A stretch of DNA of 64,000 bases from Actinacidiphila yeochonensis CN732 (GTDB lineage Bacteria > Actinomycetota > Actinomycetes > Streptomycetales > Streptomycetaceae). The notes under the pieces were generated by a model that was given only the letters and a program-made list of their open reading frames with translations, ran no database searches and was not told the DNA's origin. Location: NCBI RefSeq assembly GCF_000745345.1, contig NZ_JQNR01000005.1:2914001-2978000 (forward strand), given 5' to 3'. Both the position numbers and the translations under genes were made by a program. This document shows positions 42,964 through 51,464 of the stretch, piece after piece; within the stretch, counting starts at the first letter, position 1, and each line of letters opens with the position of its first letter.

Positions 42964-44100
42964 GTGCGACACCTGTTCCTCAACGGGCCCGTCCAGAACG
43001 GACCCTTCACCTTCGCCACCCGCCCTGGCAAGGCTGTCGGCATCCGACTCGCCGCCGCCCTCAACGCCATCCTCGGGTTACCGCCCGCACCCCACCTGTG
43101 GAACACCGTCACCCTCGCCGGAGACCTCCGCCACCGCCAGGCCGAGGGGTCGACGATCCCCCGCCAGCGGTTCGAGGCCGACCTGATTGCCGCCAAGTAC
43201 ACGTCCGGCCAGTCCCCGGTGGGCGGCATCCTGACCGACACCGACGCGGAAGTCGCCAACCTCGCGCTGGAGATGATCGAGAACAACCTCCGTGCCGGCA
43301 CCCTCAGCATCAGCCGCGAGACCGTCCCCACCTGCCGGGCCTGCGGTCACATGACCGGCACCGGCGGCCACCCCTGCAACGCCTGCGGCAGCACCGCCAC
43401 CCGGGAACGCAGCGGCCTCCACCTCGTCGCCGAACTCGCGAAGGACCGCCCCGTCCTCGACCGCTCGGACATCCACGCCAGCCACCGCCAGCAGCCCAAG
43501 CACCTGCAGAACACCGCCGGCAACGTCGCCGAGCGGTTGATCGTCTCCCGAACCCGCGACCACGGAATCGATCTCTCGCCCCTCGGCCTCAACGGCCTCG
43601 TCCTCGACCCGCGCGTCGGCATCCACGCCACCGTCCTCGCCGCAGCCCGAAGGCACCAGGCGGATGTAGCCGTCATGACCATCACCCAGAACGCGGCCAA
43701 CCACATCGCCGCCCACGGCCAGCACTTCCGCGAGCACGACGGCACCCGGCTGCAGTACGCCCTGCACGGCCACCTCCCATACGACCACACGGCCAGCCTC
43801 CAGCCGCTGCACGAGGCGTACCGAACGACCCAGGAGATCAAGGACGGCTTCGGAGAGTGGTTCCTCCCGCTCTTCTCTCTGAGGGCCAAGACTGGAACTC
43901 GGCCGGACCAGTTGCCCGCGCTCTTCAAGCACTACATGCGGGCACACCTTGCCAAGCCCGTTGCGGTCGACGGAGTCACCTTCGAAGCCGTACAGCATTC
44001 GGTCTCCGCCGGCGACACGGAATGGATCACGGACAAGCGGGCGCTGGCCAATGTGATGGCTGTCCATGGGGCAGCGCAGGTAGCTGCTGCGGACTTCTGA
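42964..44100 (+). CDS. Zinc-ribbon protein of unknown function
   Basis: A 378-residue protein. The N-terminus reads MRHLFLNGPVQNGPFTFATR. A central zinc ribbon CRACGHMTGTGGHPCNACGS lies near residues 122-141. A C-terminal half follows with LVLDPRVGIHATVLAAARRH and HGTRLQYALHGHLPY-type segments. I cannot place it in a family; the zinc-ribbon position is reminiscent of class I aminoacyl-tRNA synthetases, but no HIGH or KMSKS motif is visible. AGGAGGAG lies 5 bases before the GTG. It closes the six-gene operon. Confidence 0.7.
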   Translation: MRHLFLNGPVQNGPFTFATRPGKAVGIRLAAALNAILGLPPAPHLWNTVTLAGDLRHRQAEGSTIPRQRFEADLIAAKYTSGQSPVGGILTDTDAEVANLALEMIENNLRAGTLSISRETVPTCRACGHMTGTGGHPCNACGSTATRERSGLHLVAELAKDRPVLDRSDIHASHRQQPKHLQNTAGNVAERLIVSRTRDHGIDLSPLGLNGLVLDPRVGIHATVLAAARRHQADVAVMTITQNAANHIAAHGQHFREHDGTRLQYALHGHLPYDHTASLQPLHEAYRTTQEIKDGFGEWFLPLFSLRAKTGTRPDQLPALFKHYMRAHLAKPVAVDGVTFEAVQHSVSAGDTEWITDKRALANVMAVHGAAQVAAADF

Positions 44101-44384
44101 GAGTCCCTGCCAGCAACCTGCTCGTCGTCGATGATCAGGGCGCCATCCCGTTCCAGCGCCGCCGGCCACCGGTCAGTGGGCTCTGCCCGGTGGCGCCCAG
44201 GACATCGGCAAGGTCGCCAGATTCGACTCAACTCGGCACCTGGCGAACCCACCTGGCAGTAGGCTGATCCACCAGCCAGCAGCGCTTCGTACGTCACTGT
44301 CACCTACAGCGCCCTACGGAGTTATTGATCTTGTCGGTGAGATGAGCGAGGCTTTGTGGTGGGTGCGTTCGGAGAGGGTGGAGC
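44101..44384 (+). other. Junction between the nucleotide-enzyme operon and the HerA operon
   Basis: About 280 bases where GC content starts to fall. No gene is visible. The promoter of the HerA operon should lie here; TTGATC and TTGTCG boxes near 44326-44340 are weak candidates for a -35. Confidence 0.3.
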
Positions 44385-46427
44385 ATGATGGAGTTCATCC
44401 CCGGCGTTGGTGCCGGGTCTTTGCTGCGGTCTGAGCTGCTTGCCGATGGTCGGTCGACCCGGATAGGTGCGATTCACCAGATCGACTACGACCAGGCCGT
44501 CGTGCTGACCCACGACCGCTGGAAGTTCGACGCCGGTGGCATTTCGCAGTTTTCGTTCCTCCTCGCGACCGCACAGGATGTCAACGACCCTCGCGTCGAC
44601 GATGACGAGGTGCTGCTTCTGCGTGTCGAGGGCACGGCACCGCTGTCGCTTGAGCGTGACCTGCACGCCGTGCGCGAGGAATCCCTGCGAACGGCCCTTT
44701 CGAACAACCAGGACCCATCGCCATCCACCGTGCTTGATGCGGAGCTTGACCCGTTCACCAAGAACCGCGTGTCGTTCACCGGCGTGCGGTGCAAGATCCT
44801 CGGCACCTTCTACGAAGACGACGTGGATGGGCAGAAGGTGCTGGAGTTCGGTGCCGACGTGGACAACTTCTACGCCACGTCCACGTATCGAGTCCTGAAG
44901 CCTATCGGTGACGGCCTCGCGACGATCGCCTCCTACCTCAAACCGACTGGGCGCCCAGTAGAACGTGTACGCATAGGTGCGGTGCGGTACTCCGCGACGC
45001 GGCGGCGAGCTAAGGCCTCCAAGCAGGCTGACGCCGCAGTCGAAGTCAATATCCGGGACTTCATTGGCAACAAGACCGCCTTGCTCGGCATGACCCGGAT
45101 GGGCAAGTCGAATACCGCAAAGATCATCATCGCGCGCACGTTCGTAGTCTCCGAACGACAGCGCGCCGCTGGCGGACACCCCATCGGTCAGCTGATCTTC
45201 GACCCGCAGGGGGAGTACGCCAACCCAAACACGCAGGACGGTACCGAGATTGCGGCGATCGGTGCGAACCATGTCCGCATCTTCAAGTTTGGTGCGGACG
45301 GTACGCAGCCACACGTGAAGCCTCTCAATATCAACTTCTTTTCCGAGAATCAGATTGACGCAGTTCAGGGGTTGATTTCCGACACTCTTAGCAGTGATGA
45401 GTCTGGCTACGTCAAGGACTTCGCGGGTATGTCCTATGCGGATGTGCCAGGAGATCGCTCCGCCACCACGCATGCCCAACGTGCCCGACTTGTTCTCTAT
45501 GGCGCGCTGATGCGCGCGGGGTTCGCGGTGCCGACAAATTTTCGCGCGCGAATCAATATCAGCGGTGCTTTTCGGCAGAAGATTGTCACCGGACTCGGCC
45601 GTAACCCGTTTGTGCAGGCCGGGAGTAGTGCCAACTTGGTGGCCATCGCTGCAGCAGACGTCGAAAATGTCGTCGACAAGATCGTGGAGCTGCGCGACGC
45701 CGGAGATGCCGACGCGACCAACTTTGCGAAGGATGTCCGCTGGAAGAGCGTTGAGCCGATTTTCACGACTCGCAGCGGAAACCGCAGCGTCCGAGGCTGG
45801 CGAAATCTGAATCCGCTGCGGCCGTTTCACAGCCCTGCGACACAGAACGACCCTGCGATCGAGATTTACGAGGAGCTTCTCCGGGGGCGCATTGTGATCG
45901 TCGATTTGCATGTCGGAGCCGAAGCTGTGACCAAGGCTCTGAGCGAGTCGATTACGCGTCGGCTGCTTTCTAAGCAGACCGAGGTGTTTACCTCCGGGCA
46001 GGAACCGCCGCACATTCAAGTAATGCTTGAGGAGGCTCACAACCTGTTCTCGTCGGATCGGTATAAGGATGACCTCGACGTCTGGGTCAAGCTCGCCAAG
46101 GAAGCGAGCAAGCTGAATCTCGGCATGACCTACGCGACGCAGGAGGTCTCGGGGGTAGCGCACCAGGTCAAGGCGAATACTGCCAACTGGGTTGTCGCCC
46201 ATTTGAACAACACGACAGAGGTGCGGGAGCTGGCCAAGTTCTACGACTTCGGGGCGTTCTCAGATGCGATCATCGCCTCCGAGGACCGCGGGTATGTGCG
46301 GCTAAAGACACTGTCCTCGCCGTACATCGTCCCCGTCCAGATCGATCGGTACGACATCGCGCTCGTCAACGAAGCACGAGCAGCGGCTGGTGACACGCCG
46401 TTGACGCTGAACGGGACGGCACTCTGA
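44385..46427 (+). CDS. HerA-family DNA translocase ATPase
   Basis: A 680-residue hexameric-translocase-type ATPase. The N-terminal 200 residues are beta-rich and fit a HAS-barrel (TRIGAIHQIDYDQAVVLTHD). Walker A is LLGMTRMGKSNTAKIII near residue 238, followed by LIFDPQGEYANP. Walker B is VMLEEAHNLFSSDRY near residue 547, and the sensor segment GMTYATQEVSGVAHQVKANT is typical of HerA/FtsK-like pumps. Its TGA overlaps the NurA start (TGATG). GC content is clearly lower than the chromosome (28 of 60 bases in 45301-45360), with many TTT, ATT and TCT codons, indicating recent transfer. Confidence 0.85.
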   Translation: MMEFIPGVGAGSLLRSELLADGRSTRIGAIHQIDYDQAVVLTHDRWKFDAGGISQFSFLLATAQDVNDPRVDDDEVLLLRVEGTAPLSLERDLHAVREESLRTALSNNQDPSPSTVLDAELDPFTKNRVSFTGVRCKILGTFYEDDVDGQKVLEFGADVDNFYATSTYRVLKPIGDGLATIASYLKPTGRPVERVRIGAVRYSATRRRAKASKQADAAVEVNIRDFIGNKTALLGMTRMGKSNTAKIIIARTFVVSERQRAAGGHPIGQLIFDPQGEYANPNTQDGTEIAAIGANHVRIFKFGADGTQPHVKPLNINFFSENQIDAVQGLISDTLSSDESGYVKDFAGMSYADVPGDRSATTHAQRARLVLYGALMRAGFAVPTNFRARINISGAFRQKIVTGLGRNPFVQAGSSANLVAIAAADVENVVDKIVELRDAGDADATNFAKDVRWKSVEPIFTTRSGNRSVRGWRNLNPLRPFHSPATQNDPAIEIYEELLRGRIVIVDLHVGAEAVTKALSESITRRLLSKQTEVFTSGQEPPHIQVMLEEAHNLFSSDRYKDDLDVWVKLAKEASKLNLGMTYATQEVSGVAHQVKANTANWVVAHLNNTTEVRELAKFYDFGAFSDAIIASEDRGYVRLKTLSSPYIVPVQIDRYDIALVNEARAAAGDTPLTLNGTAL

Positions 46428-47827
46428 TGCCGTACGAGACTGTCGGCGGGGCTCACGAGATCGCATCGCGGCTGGGGCATTCGGCGGCCGCCATCCGGGC
46501 GATCGCGGACCAACGCACCTTCCATGTTCCGGCTGAGGCGATCCAGGACCTGGATTCGATCCGCAAGCGAATCCGTCCGCGGGGCGACTTCGCCGCCCCG
46601 CCTGCGCCAGAGCGACTCACCGCTGCGCTGGCGATCGACGGTTCACACGTCGTTGAGCAGGTTCGTGACGGCCTGCCATCGGTCCTGTACGGGTTTGCGC
46701 AGGCCGCCGCAGCGTACGTGGACCTCGGAGTTCTGGAGTCGCAGCGGGCCGAGCGGTTTGTCGACCCGTACAAGATCGAGCGTGCGGTCAACACCGCCCT
46801 CGTGACGCTGGATCTGCCTGTCTCCGGCGCGTACACACGCGCCGACGCCGACATCGTGACCTCGTGGCGAGAGGTCATCAACGAGCTGTTTCGGCAGAAG
46901 AAGATCGACGTCAATCGCCTCGACCAGCCGCTGCTGGACCTGCTCTTCCTTCTCCACGGCGTTCCTGGGTCCCCAGCGGCTACAGTGCCGGTTAACTGCC
47001 CGACGCAGGACTGCAAGAAGGACATTCCTGTGCCACCCGCTGGTGCCGACTGCGACGCGTGCGGCGTGCACCTTTTTCCCACCGACGTGCTTCGTATCCA
47101 CGAGGAGGTTGGCGAGGAGGGTACGAACCAGTCCGCTCTCGGGCGGCTCATGTCGGTGATCGAGCTGTTGGTGCTGGTCGGGCTGGCGACGCTGCTGTGG
47201 GAGCAGTCGCGCCAGAAGGCTCTGCCCATGACGCTGTTCATCGTCGATGGCCCGCTGGCCGTGTTCGGCACACCAGCAAAGCTGCGCGGGCGAGCCCTTG
47301 AGTACTTCCAAGCAATGGGCAGCACGACGCCGGGCAACGCGCCATACGTCTGTGGGATTGAGAAGTCCGGAGTTCTGGTCGACTACGCGCGCCAGCTGGC
47401 CCGGCACGACATTCTCGAACCGGGTGACCTGTTGGTATGCGACGAACTGATCATTGCGCGAGTCGTAAACGCCAACAACGCGCGGGCCTACGGCAAGGAG
47501 ACATACTGGGGCCGCAAGTTCGTGTATCGGGCGCTTGATGGGCGAGTCGTCGTCCCGACCGTGCCCCCACCGGTGGGTGCACCGTATGATGCCAACGGCG
47601 GGCAAGCCGACCCGGCGGCCTACCCGACGCTGCCGGCAATCCTCGACGTGATCGACCGCACCGGTTCCTCGATGTACGTCGATGGCATCATCCCGGTGGC
47701 GGCCGCGCACGGGAAGGCCGCGTTCCCGATCGGCGTGGGCACCGATGTGCTCCGCCTCGTAGCCACCAAACGCCTCGGCCTCGACTCGACTGGTGGACAA
47801 GCGGCTCCGGTACGGTTTGCCCCATGA
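46427..47827 (+). CDS. NurA-type nuclease with inserted zinc ribbon
   Basis: A 466-residue protein with the NurA plan: AALAIDGSHVVEQVRDG near residue 70 (first catalytic Asp in DGS) and MTLFIVDGPLAVFG near residue 273 (second Asp). Between them CPTQDCKKDIPVPP and CDACG, about residues 189-213, form a four-Cys zinc ribbon not usual in archaeal NurA. NurA enzymes are 5'-3' nucleases that work with HerA in DNA end processing, and in bacterial accessory loci they are linked to phage defence. Start and stop are coupled to both neighbours. Confidence 0.75.
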   Translation: MPYETVGGAHEIASRLGHSAAAIRAIADQRTFHVPAEAIQDLDSIRKRIRPRGDFAAPPAPERLTAALAIDGSHVVEQVRDGLPSVLYGFAQAAAAYVDLGVLESQRAERFVDPYKIERAVNTALVTLDLPVSGAYTRADADIVTSWREVINELFRQKKIDVNRLDQPLLDLLFLLHGVPGSPAATVPVNCPTQDCKKDIPVPPAGADCDACGVHLFPTDVLRIHEEVGEEGTNQSALGRLMSVIELLVLVGLATLLWEQSRQKALPMTLFIVDGPLAVFGTPAKLRGRALEYFQAMGSTTPGNAPYVCGIEKSGVLVDYARQLARHDILEPGDLLVCDELIIARVVNANNARAYGKETYWGRKFVYRALDGRVVVPTVPPPVGAPYDANGGQADPAAYPTLPAILDVIDRTGSSMYVDGIIPVAAAHGKAAFPIGVGTDVLRLVATKRLGLDSTGGQAAPVRFAP

Positions 47828-49038
47828 TCGAGAATGTGGCTGTGCTGCCGGTCGCCCCCCTCCGTGATGCTCACGCTGCGCATGTTGCTGCGCCGGCAAT
47901 CCCGACGCACATCCTCGACAACCCCCGCCCACTCGTTTCACCCCTCGGCGTCGTTGACCACGCGCTCATGATGAGCAGGTACCAGTCGCCCCTGCGCTAC
48001 CCCGGAGCAAAGTCGTCCCTCGCGCCGGTGATCGCCCGAATCTTGGATGCCGCCAAGGGGTCGAGGGCCGTTCCGGAAATCAACCTGCTGGTCGAGCCTT
48101 TCGCCGGCGGAGCGTCGGCGTCTTTGCGACTCGTTGGCCAAGGGCTCGTCGACCGAGTGCTGCTCGCTGACGTGGATCCGTTGGTGACTGCCTTCTGGCA
48201 GACCGCGGCCGCCGATACAGAGGCGCTGATCGGCCGTATGCATGACGAGTGGACCCGATACGTCAAGCCGGGCGGAGTAGCCGCTGTCGAGCGGTGGGAC
48301 TATTGGCGTTCCTGGGCGCCCGCTCGGAAAGCGAAGCCTGCCACGGTCCGACTGGAGTTGGCGACACAGTGCCTATTTCTAAACCGCACAACTTTTTCTG
48401 GAATCCTTCATGGTAAGGCAGGCCCGATCGGTGGACGCAAGCAAGCGAGCCCGTACGGCATCGGATGCCGGTGGAATCCGGAAGCGATAGAGGAACGGCT
48501 TCGATACGTCGGTCACCTGTACGACACCGGCCGGATCGTCGATGTCTGGCACAAGGACTGGCAGCAGACACTCGATGACGTGCCCAGCTACTACCCGCAG
48601 CTGATCCCGTCTCGCGTTGTTGCCTACCTCGACCCGCCCTACATCGAAAAAGCCTCGCACTTGTACCGAACCTCTTTCGACCCCCGAGGTGGATACGGCG
48701 GCGACAGGGGTGGCAAGGCGGAATCAGACGACCACATGCTCCACATGCAGCTCGCCGGATATCTGCGTACCAAGGCGCAGTTCCGCTGGTTGCTCAGCTA
48801 CGACAACAACCCAATGTTGACCGAAAGCACTTGGCTCTACGCGCACGCTCGCATGACGCCTAGCCGCGTGGACCGGGAGACGCTCGGCGTACGCTCGTGG
48901 CCCTTGACGAAACGGTTGGTGAAGACGCGCTACAGCGCTAGTGGTAAGACCGGCAAGCGCGATGCTGATGAACTCCTCATCACAACCCTCCCGCCATCCA
49001 CTGTCCCCGTAGATCACCAGCTGCGCGAGCTGCCTTGA
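47824..49038 (+). CDS. Dam-type DNA adenine-N6 methyltransferase
   Basis: A 404-residue class I methyltransferase of the Dam (alpha) group. YQSPLRYPGAKSSLAPVIAR is the N-terminal substrate motif, LLVEPFAGGASASLRLV (about residue 90) the SAM-binding motif I, and VVAYLDPPYIEKASHLY (about residue 270) motif IV. No endonuclease domain is fused. The first 48 residues before MMSRYQ are unusual, and an internal start at 47968 is possible. ATG 47824 overlaps the NurA stop (ATGA), so all three genes are co-translated. It probably marks host DNA against the HerA-NurA machine; this is inference. Confidence 0.85.
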   Translation: MIENVAVLPVAPLRDAHAAHVAAPAIPTHILDNPRPLVSPLGVVDHALMMSRYQSPLRYPGAKSSLAPVIARILDAAKGSRAVPEINLLVEPFAGGASASLRLVGQGLVDRVLLADVDPLVTAFWQTAAADTEALIGRMHDEWTRYVKPGGVAAVERWDYWRSWAPARKAKPATVRLELATQCLFLNRTTFSGILHGKAGPIGGRKQASPYGIGCRWNPEAIEERLRYVGHLYDTGRIVDVWHKDWQQTLDDVPSYYPQLIPSRVVAYLDPPYIEKASHLYRTSFDPRGGYGGDRGGKAESDDHMLHMQLAGYLRTKAQFRWLLSYDNNPMLTESTWLYAHARMTPSRVDRETLGVRSWPLTKRLVKTRYSASGKTGKRDADELLITTLPPSTVPVDHQLRELP

Positions 49039-49273
49039 TTGCTGGGGGTTATCCGCCTTCCGCTACCTGTTCATCACCTTCCGTCCGTAGTTGTTCGTGC
49101 CCGCGATCCGGTTCAGCTCCGCGCAGGTCGGTGTACGGCTTGGTCAGGTAGGAGGCCGCATCTGCTGATCGGCCGCCGGCCAGGACTCGTCCGAGATCAC
49201 CTGTCGGCGACGGCTGTGGTGTTGCGCGGCAGACTGAGTTGTCGGGTGATCGCCCACAGGGAGGGTCCTGCGC

Positions 49274-49402
49274 GTGCAGCTCGTGCACGGCTCGGTATGG
49301 GTCGCCGGTGCGGTCGGGTGGGTGGTGTTCACGGTCTTCGCCGCGCCGATGCGCGACTACCGGAGGGCTACGGCGACGGTTGGATCGGCAACTGAGACAT
49401 GA
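49274..49402 (+). CDS. Possible small single-span membrane protein
   Basis: A 42-codon frame from GTG 49274, with GGGAGGG 9 bases upstream, reads VWVAGAVGWVVFTVFAAPMRD: one hydrophobic span and a basic tail. It is isolated in a 915-base gap. It may be a real small membrane protein or a decayed fragment. The rest of 49039-49607 shows no other gene. Confidence 0.35.
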   Translation: MQLVHGSVWVAGAVGWVVFTVFAAPMRDYRRATATVGSATET

Positions 49403-49607
49403 GCCGCTGGGTCGACGGTTGCCACGCCGCGGCGGTTTGGCGGGCTAGAAGCGGTCGCAAGTGGCCAGCCTGCGTGAGCGATGCGTGAGCGGACGGGGTA
49501 ACACGTGCCGGTTCGGACGGGATCGTGGATCACGGTGCAACGTTCTGACCTGCGGGTTCAGTACCAAATGATCGATGCTGGCAGTAGCCATCATGATCAC
49601 TCTCGGG

Positions 49608-49631
49608 CTCGTAATGCGTAGGTCTCGGGTT
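49608..49631 (+). repeat. tRNA-Thr(CGU) 3'-half fragment: candidate attachment-site scar
   Basis: The bases read CTCGTAA, TGCGT, AGGTC, TCGGG, TT. These equal the anticodon loop with CGT, the 3' side of the anticodon stem, the variable loop and the 5' side of the T stem of tRNA-Thr, positions about 32-55. Similarity stops abruptly at both ends and there is no full tRNA. Such partial tRNA copies are left by tyrosine integrases that use tRNA genes as attachment sites. Confidence 0.6.
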
Positions 49632-49670
49632 GGGAGCCGGGTGGCGTCCCCAGGCAGGTCAGTGGTCGGC

Positions 49671-49713
49671 AGAAGCCGCGGCAGATCACTGACTGTGACT
49701 CGCTGCGGCTTCT
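49671..49713 (+). terminator. Hairpin downstream of the island
   Basis: AGAAGCCGC (49671-49679) pairs with GCGGCTTCT (49705-49713), followed by TCC. GTCAGTG and CACTGAC nearby form an alternative pairing. It could end rightward transcripts from the methyltransferase operon. Confidence 0.4.
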
Positions 49714-49832
49714 TCCGAAGCCCGCCGCTCGACTGAGCCTGTCCACCACCATCCAGGGACTGAAGCCCGCCTCTGGACGGCGGCGGAGTCGGCGCAGCCC
49801 GAGGTCAGGGGGCCTTGCGGCCCGCGTTCGCC

Positions 49833-49886
49833 AGGGAGTTTTCAGGGACTTTCTGCTTCGTCCGAGGGAGTTTTCAGGGAGTTTTC
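49833..49886. repeat. AGGGAGTTTTCAGGGA direct repeats
   Basis: AGGGAGTTTTCAGGGA occurs at 49833-49848 and 49865-49880, 32 bp apart, with a partial third copy (AGGGAGTTTTC) overlapping at 49876-49886. They lie just outside the 3' end of the L-serine dehydratase gene. Confidence 0.7.
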
Positions 49887-49953
49887 GCTGTGCAAGCAGG
49901 AAAGCGCCTGACAGCTCTGAAAGACGAGACGTCGCAGGTCAGGCCCTGTTTCG

Positions 49954-51339
49954 TCAGCACTCGATGACGTTGACCGCGAGGCCGCCGCGGGCGGTCTCCT
50001 TGTACTTGACCTTCATGTCGGCGCCGGTCTGCTTCATCGTGCGGATCACCTTGTCGAGGGAGACGTGGTGGCGGCCGTCGCCGCGCATCGCCATGCGGGC
50101 GGCGGTGACCGCCTTGACCGCGGCCATGCCGTTGCGCTCGATGCACGGGATCTGGACCAGGCCGCCGATGGGGTCGCAGGTCAGGCCCAGGTTGTGCTCC
50201 ATGCCGATCTCCGCCGCGTTCTCCACCTGCTCCGGGCTGCCGCCCAGGACCTCCGCGAGGCCGCCCGCCGCCATCGAGCAGGCCGAGCCGACCTCGCCTT
50301 GGCAGCCGACCTCGGCGCCGGAGATCGACGCGTTCTCCTTGAAGAGCATGCCGATCGCGCCGGCCGCCAGCAGGAAGCGGACCACCGCGTCGTCCTGCTC
50401 GGCCTGGGGCGCTCCGGCCGGGCAGACGAAGCGCAGGTAGTAGTGGAGGACGGCCGGGATGATGCCGGCCGCGCCGTTCGTGGGGGCCGTGACCACGCGG
50501 CCGCCCGCGGCGTTCTCCTCGTTGACGGCCATCGCGTACAGCGTCGTCCACTCCATCGCGCGGACCGCCGGGTCGCCCTCGGCCCGCAGCTGGCGGGCGG
50601 ACTGCGCGGCCCGGCGGCGCACCTTCAGGCCGCCCGGCAGGATGCCCTCGCGGCTCATGCCGCGCTCCACGCACTCCCGCATGACCTGCCAGATCTCCAG
50701 CAGCCCGGCCCGGATCTCCGCCTCGGTGCGCCAGGCCAGTTCGTTCTCCAGCATCAGCGCCGAGATGGACAGTCCGGTCTCGCGGGCCAGCCGCAGCAGC
50801 TCGTCGCCGGTGCGGAACGGGTGGCGCAGCACCGTGTCGTCCAGCTTGATGCGGTCCTCGCCGACCGCGTCCTCGTCGACGACGAAGCCGCCGCCGACCG
50901 AGTAGTACGTCTTCTCCAGCAGCACCGCGCCGGCCTCGTCCCGGGCGAGCAGCCGCATCCCGTTGGCGTGGTACGGCAGCGACCGGCGGCGGTGCATCAC
51001 CAGGTCGGCGTCCGGGTCGAAGGCGATCTCGTGGGCGCCCAGCAGGTTCAGCCGCCGCAGCGCGCGGACCCGGTCCACCTCGCCCTCGGCCGCCTCGGTG
51101 TCCACCGTGCGCGGGGAGTGGCCGGCCAGGCCCAGCAGGACCGCCTTGGGGGTGCCGTGGCCGTGGCCGGTGGCGCCCAGCGAACCGAACAGCTCGGCGC
51201 GGACCGAGGCGGTGTGCGCCAGCAGTCCGTCGTTCTTCAGCCGGTGGGCGAAGATCCCCGCCGCCCGCATCGGGCCGACGGTGTGCGAGCTGGACGGGCC
51301 TATCCCGATGGAGAACAGGTCGAAGACGGAGATTGCCAT
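49954..51339 (-). CDS. sdaA: L-serine ammonia-lyase (single-chain, Fe-S)
   Basis: A 461-residue enzyme converting L-serine to pyruvate and ammonia. MAISVFDLFSIGIGPSSSHTVGPMRAA is the start of the beta domain. The alpha domain has APTNGAAGIIPAVL and the 4Fe-4S cysteines in VGCQGEVGSACSMAAGG and LTCDPIGGLVQIPCIERN. AGGAGC lies 7 bases before the ATG at 51339. It follows glyA by 125 bases in the same direction, so glycine turned into serine can be drained to pyruvate. Confidence 0.95.
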   Translation of the reverse strand: MAISVFDLFSIGIGPSSSHTVGPMRAAGIFAHRLKNDGLLAHTASVRAELFGSLGATGHGHGTPKAVLLGLAGHSPRTVDTEAAEGEVDRVRALRRLNLLGAHEIAFDPDADLVMHRRRSLPYHANGMRLLARDEAGAVLLEKTYYSVGGGFVVDEDAVGEDRIKLDDTVLRHPFRTGDELLRLARETGLSISALMLENELAWRTEAEIRAGLLEIWQVMRECVERGMSREGILPGGLKVRRRAAQSARQLRAEGDPAVRAMEWTTLYAMAVNEENAAGGRVVTAPTNGAAGIIPAVLHYYLRFVCPAGAPQAEQDDAVVRFLLAAGAIGMLFKENASISGAEVGCQGEVGSACSMAAGGLAEVLGGSPEQVENAAEIGMEHNLGLTCDPIGGLVQIPCIERNGMAAVKAVTAARMAMRGDGRHHVSLDKVIRTMKQTGADMKVKYKETARGGLAVNVIEC

Positions 51340-51464
51340 GTGGTGCGGCTCCTGGTGTGCGGGGGACGCCGTTGTCCCCCGGTCGGTCCGCGCGGCCGGG
51401 CCGCGCGGGGCGGTGCGCTGCCCGGGGGCGGGCCGCCGAGGCTTCGACGGCCCGCCCCCGCGGC

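Noticed and set aside
49039..49395. 118-codon frame directly after the methyltransferase
   Set aside because: Arg/Leu/Gly-rich with no hydrophobic or domain pattern and no ribosome site at its start; another frame holds the better small candidate at 49274.
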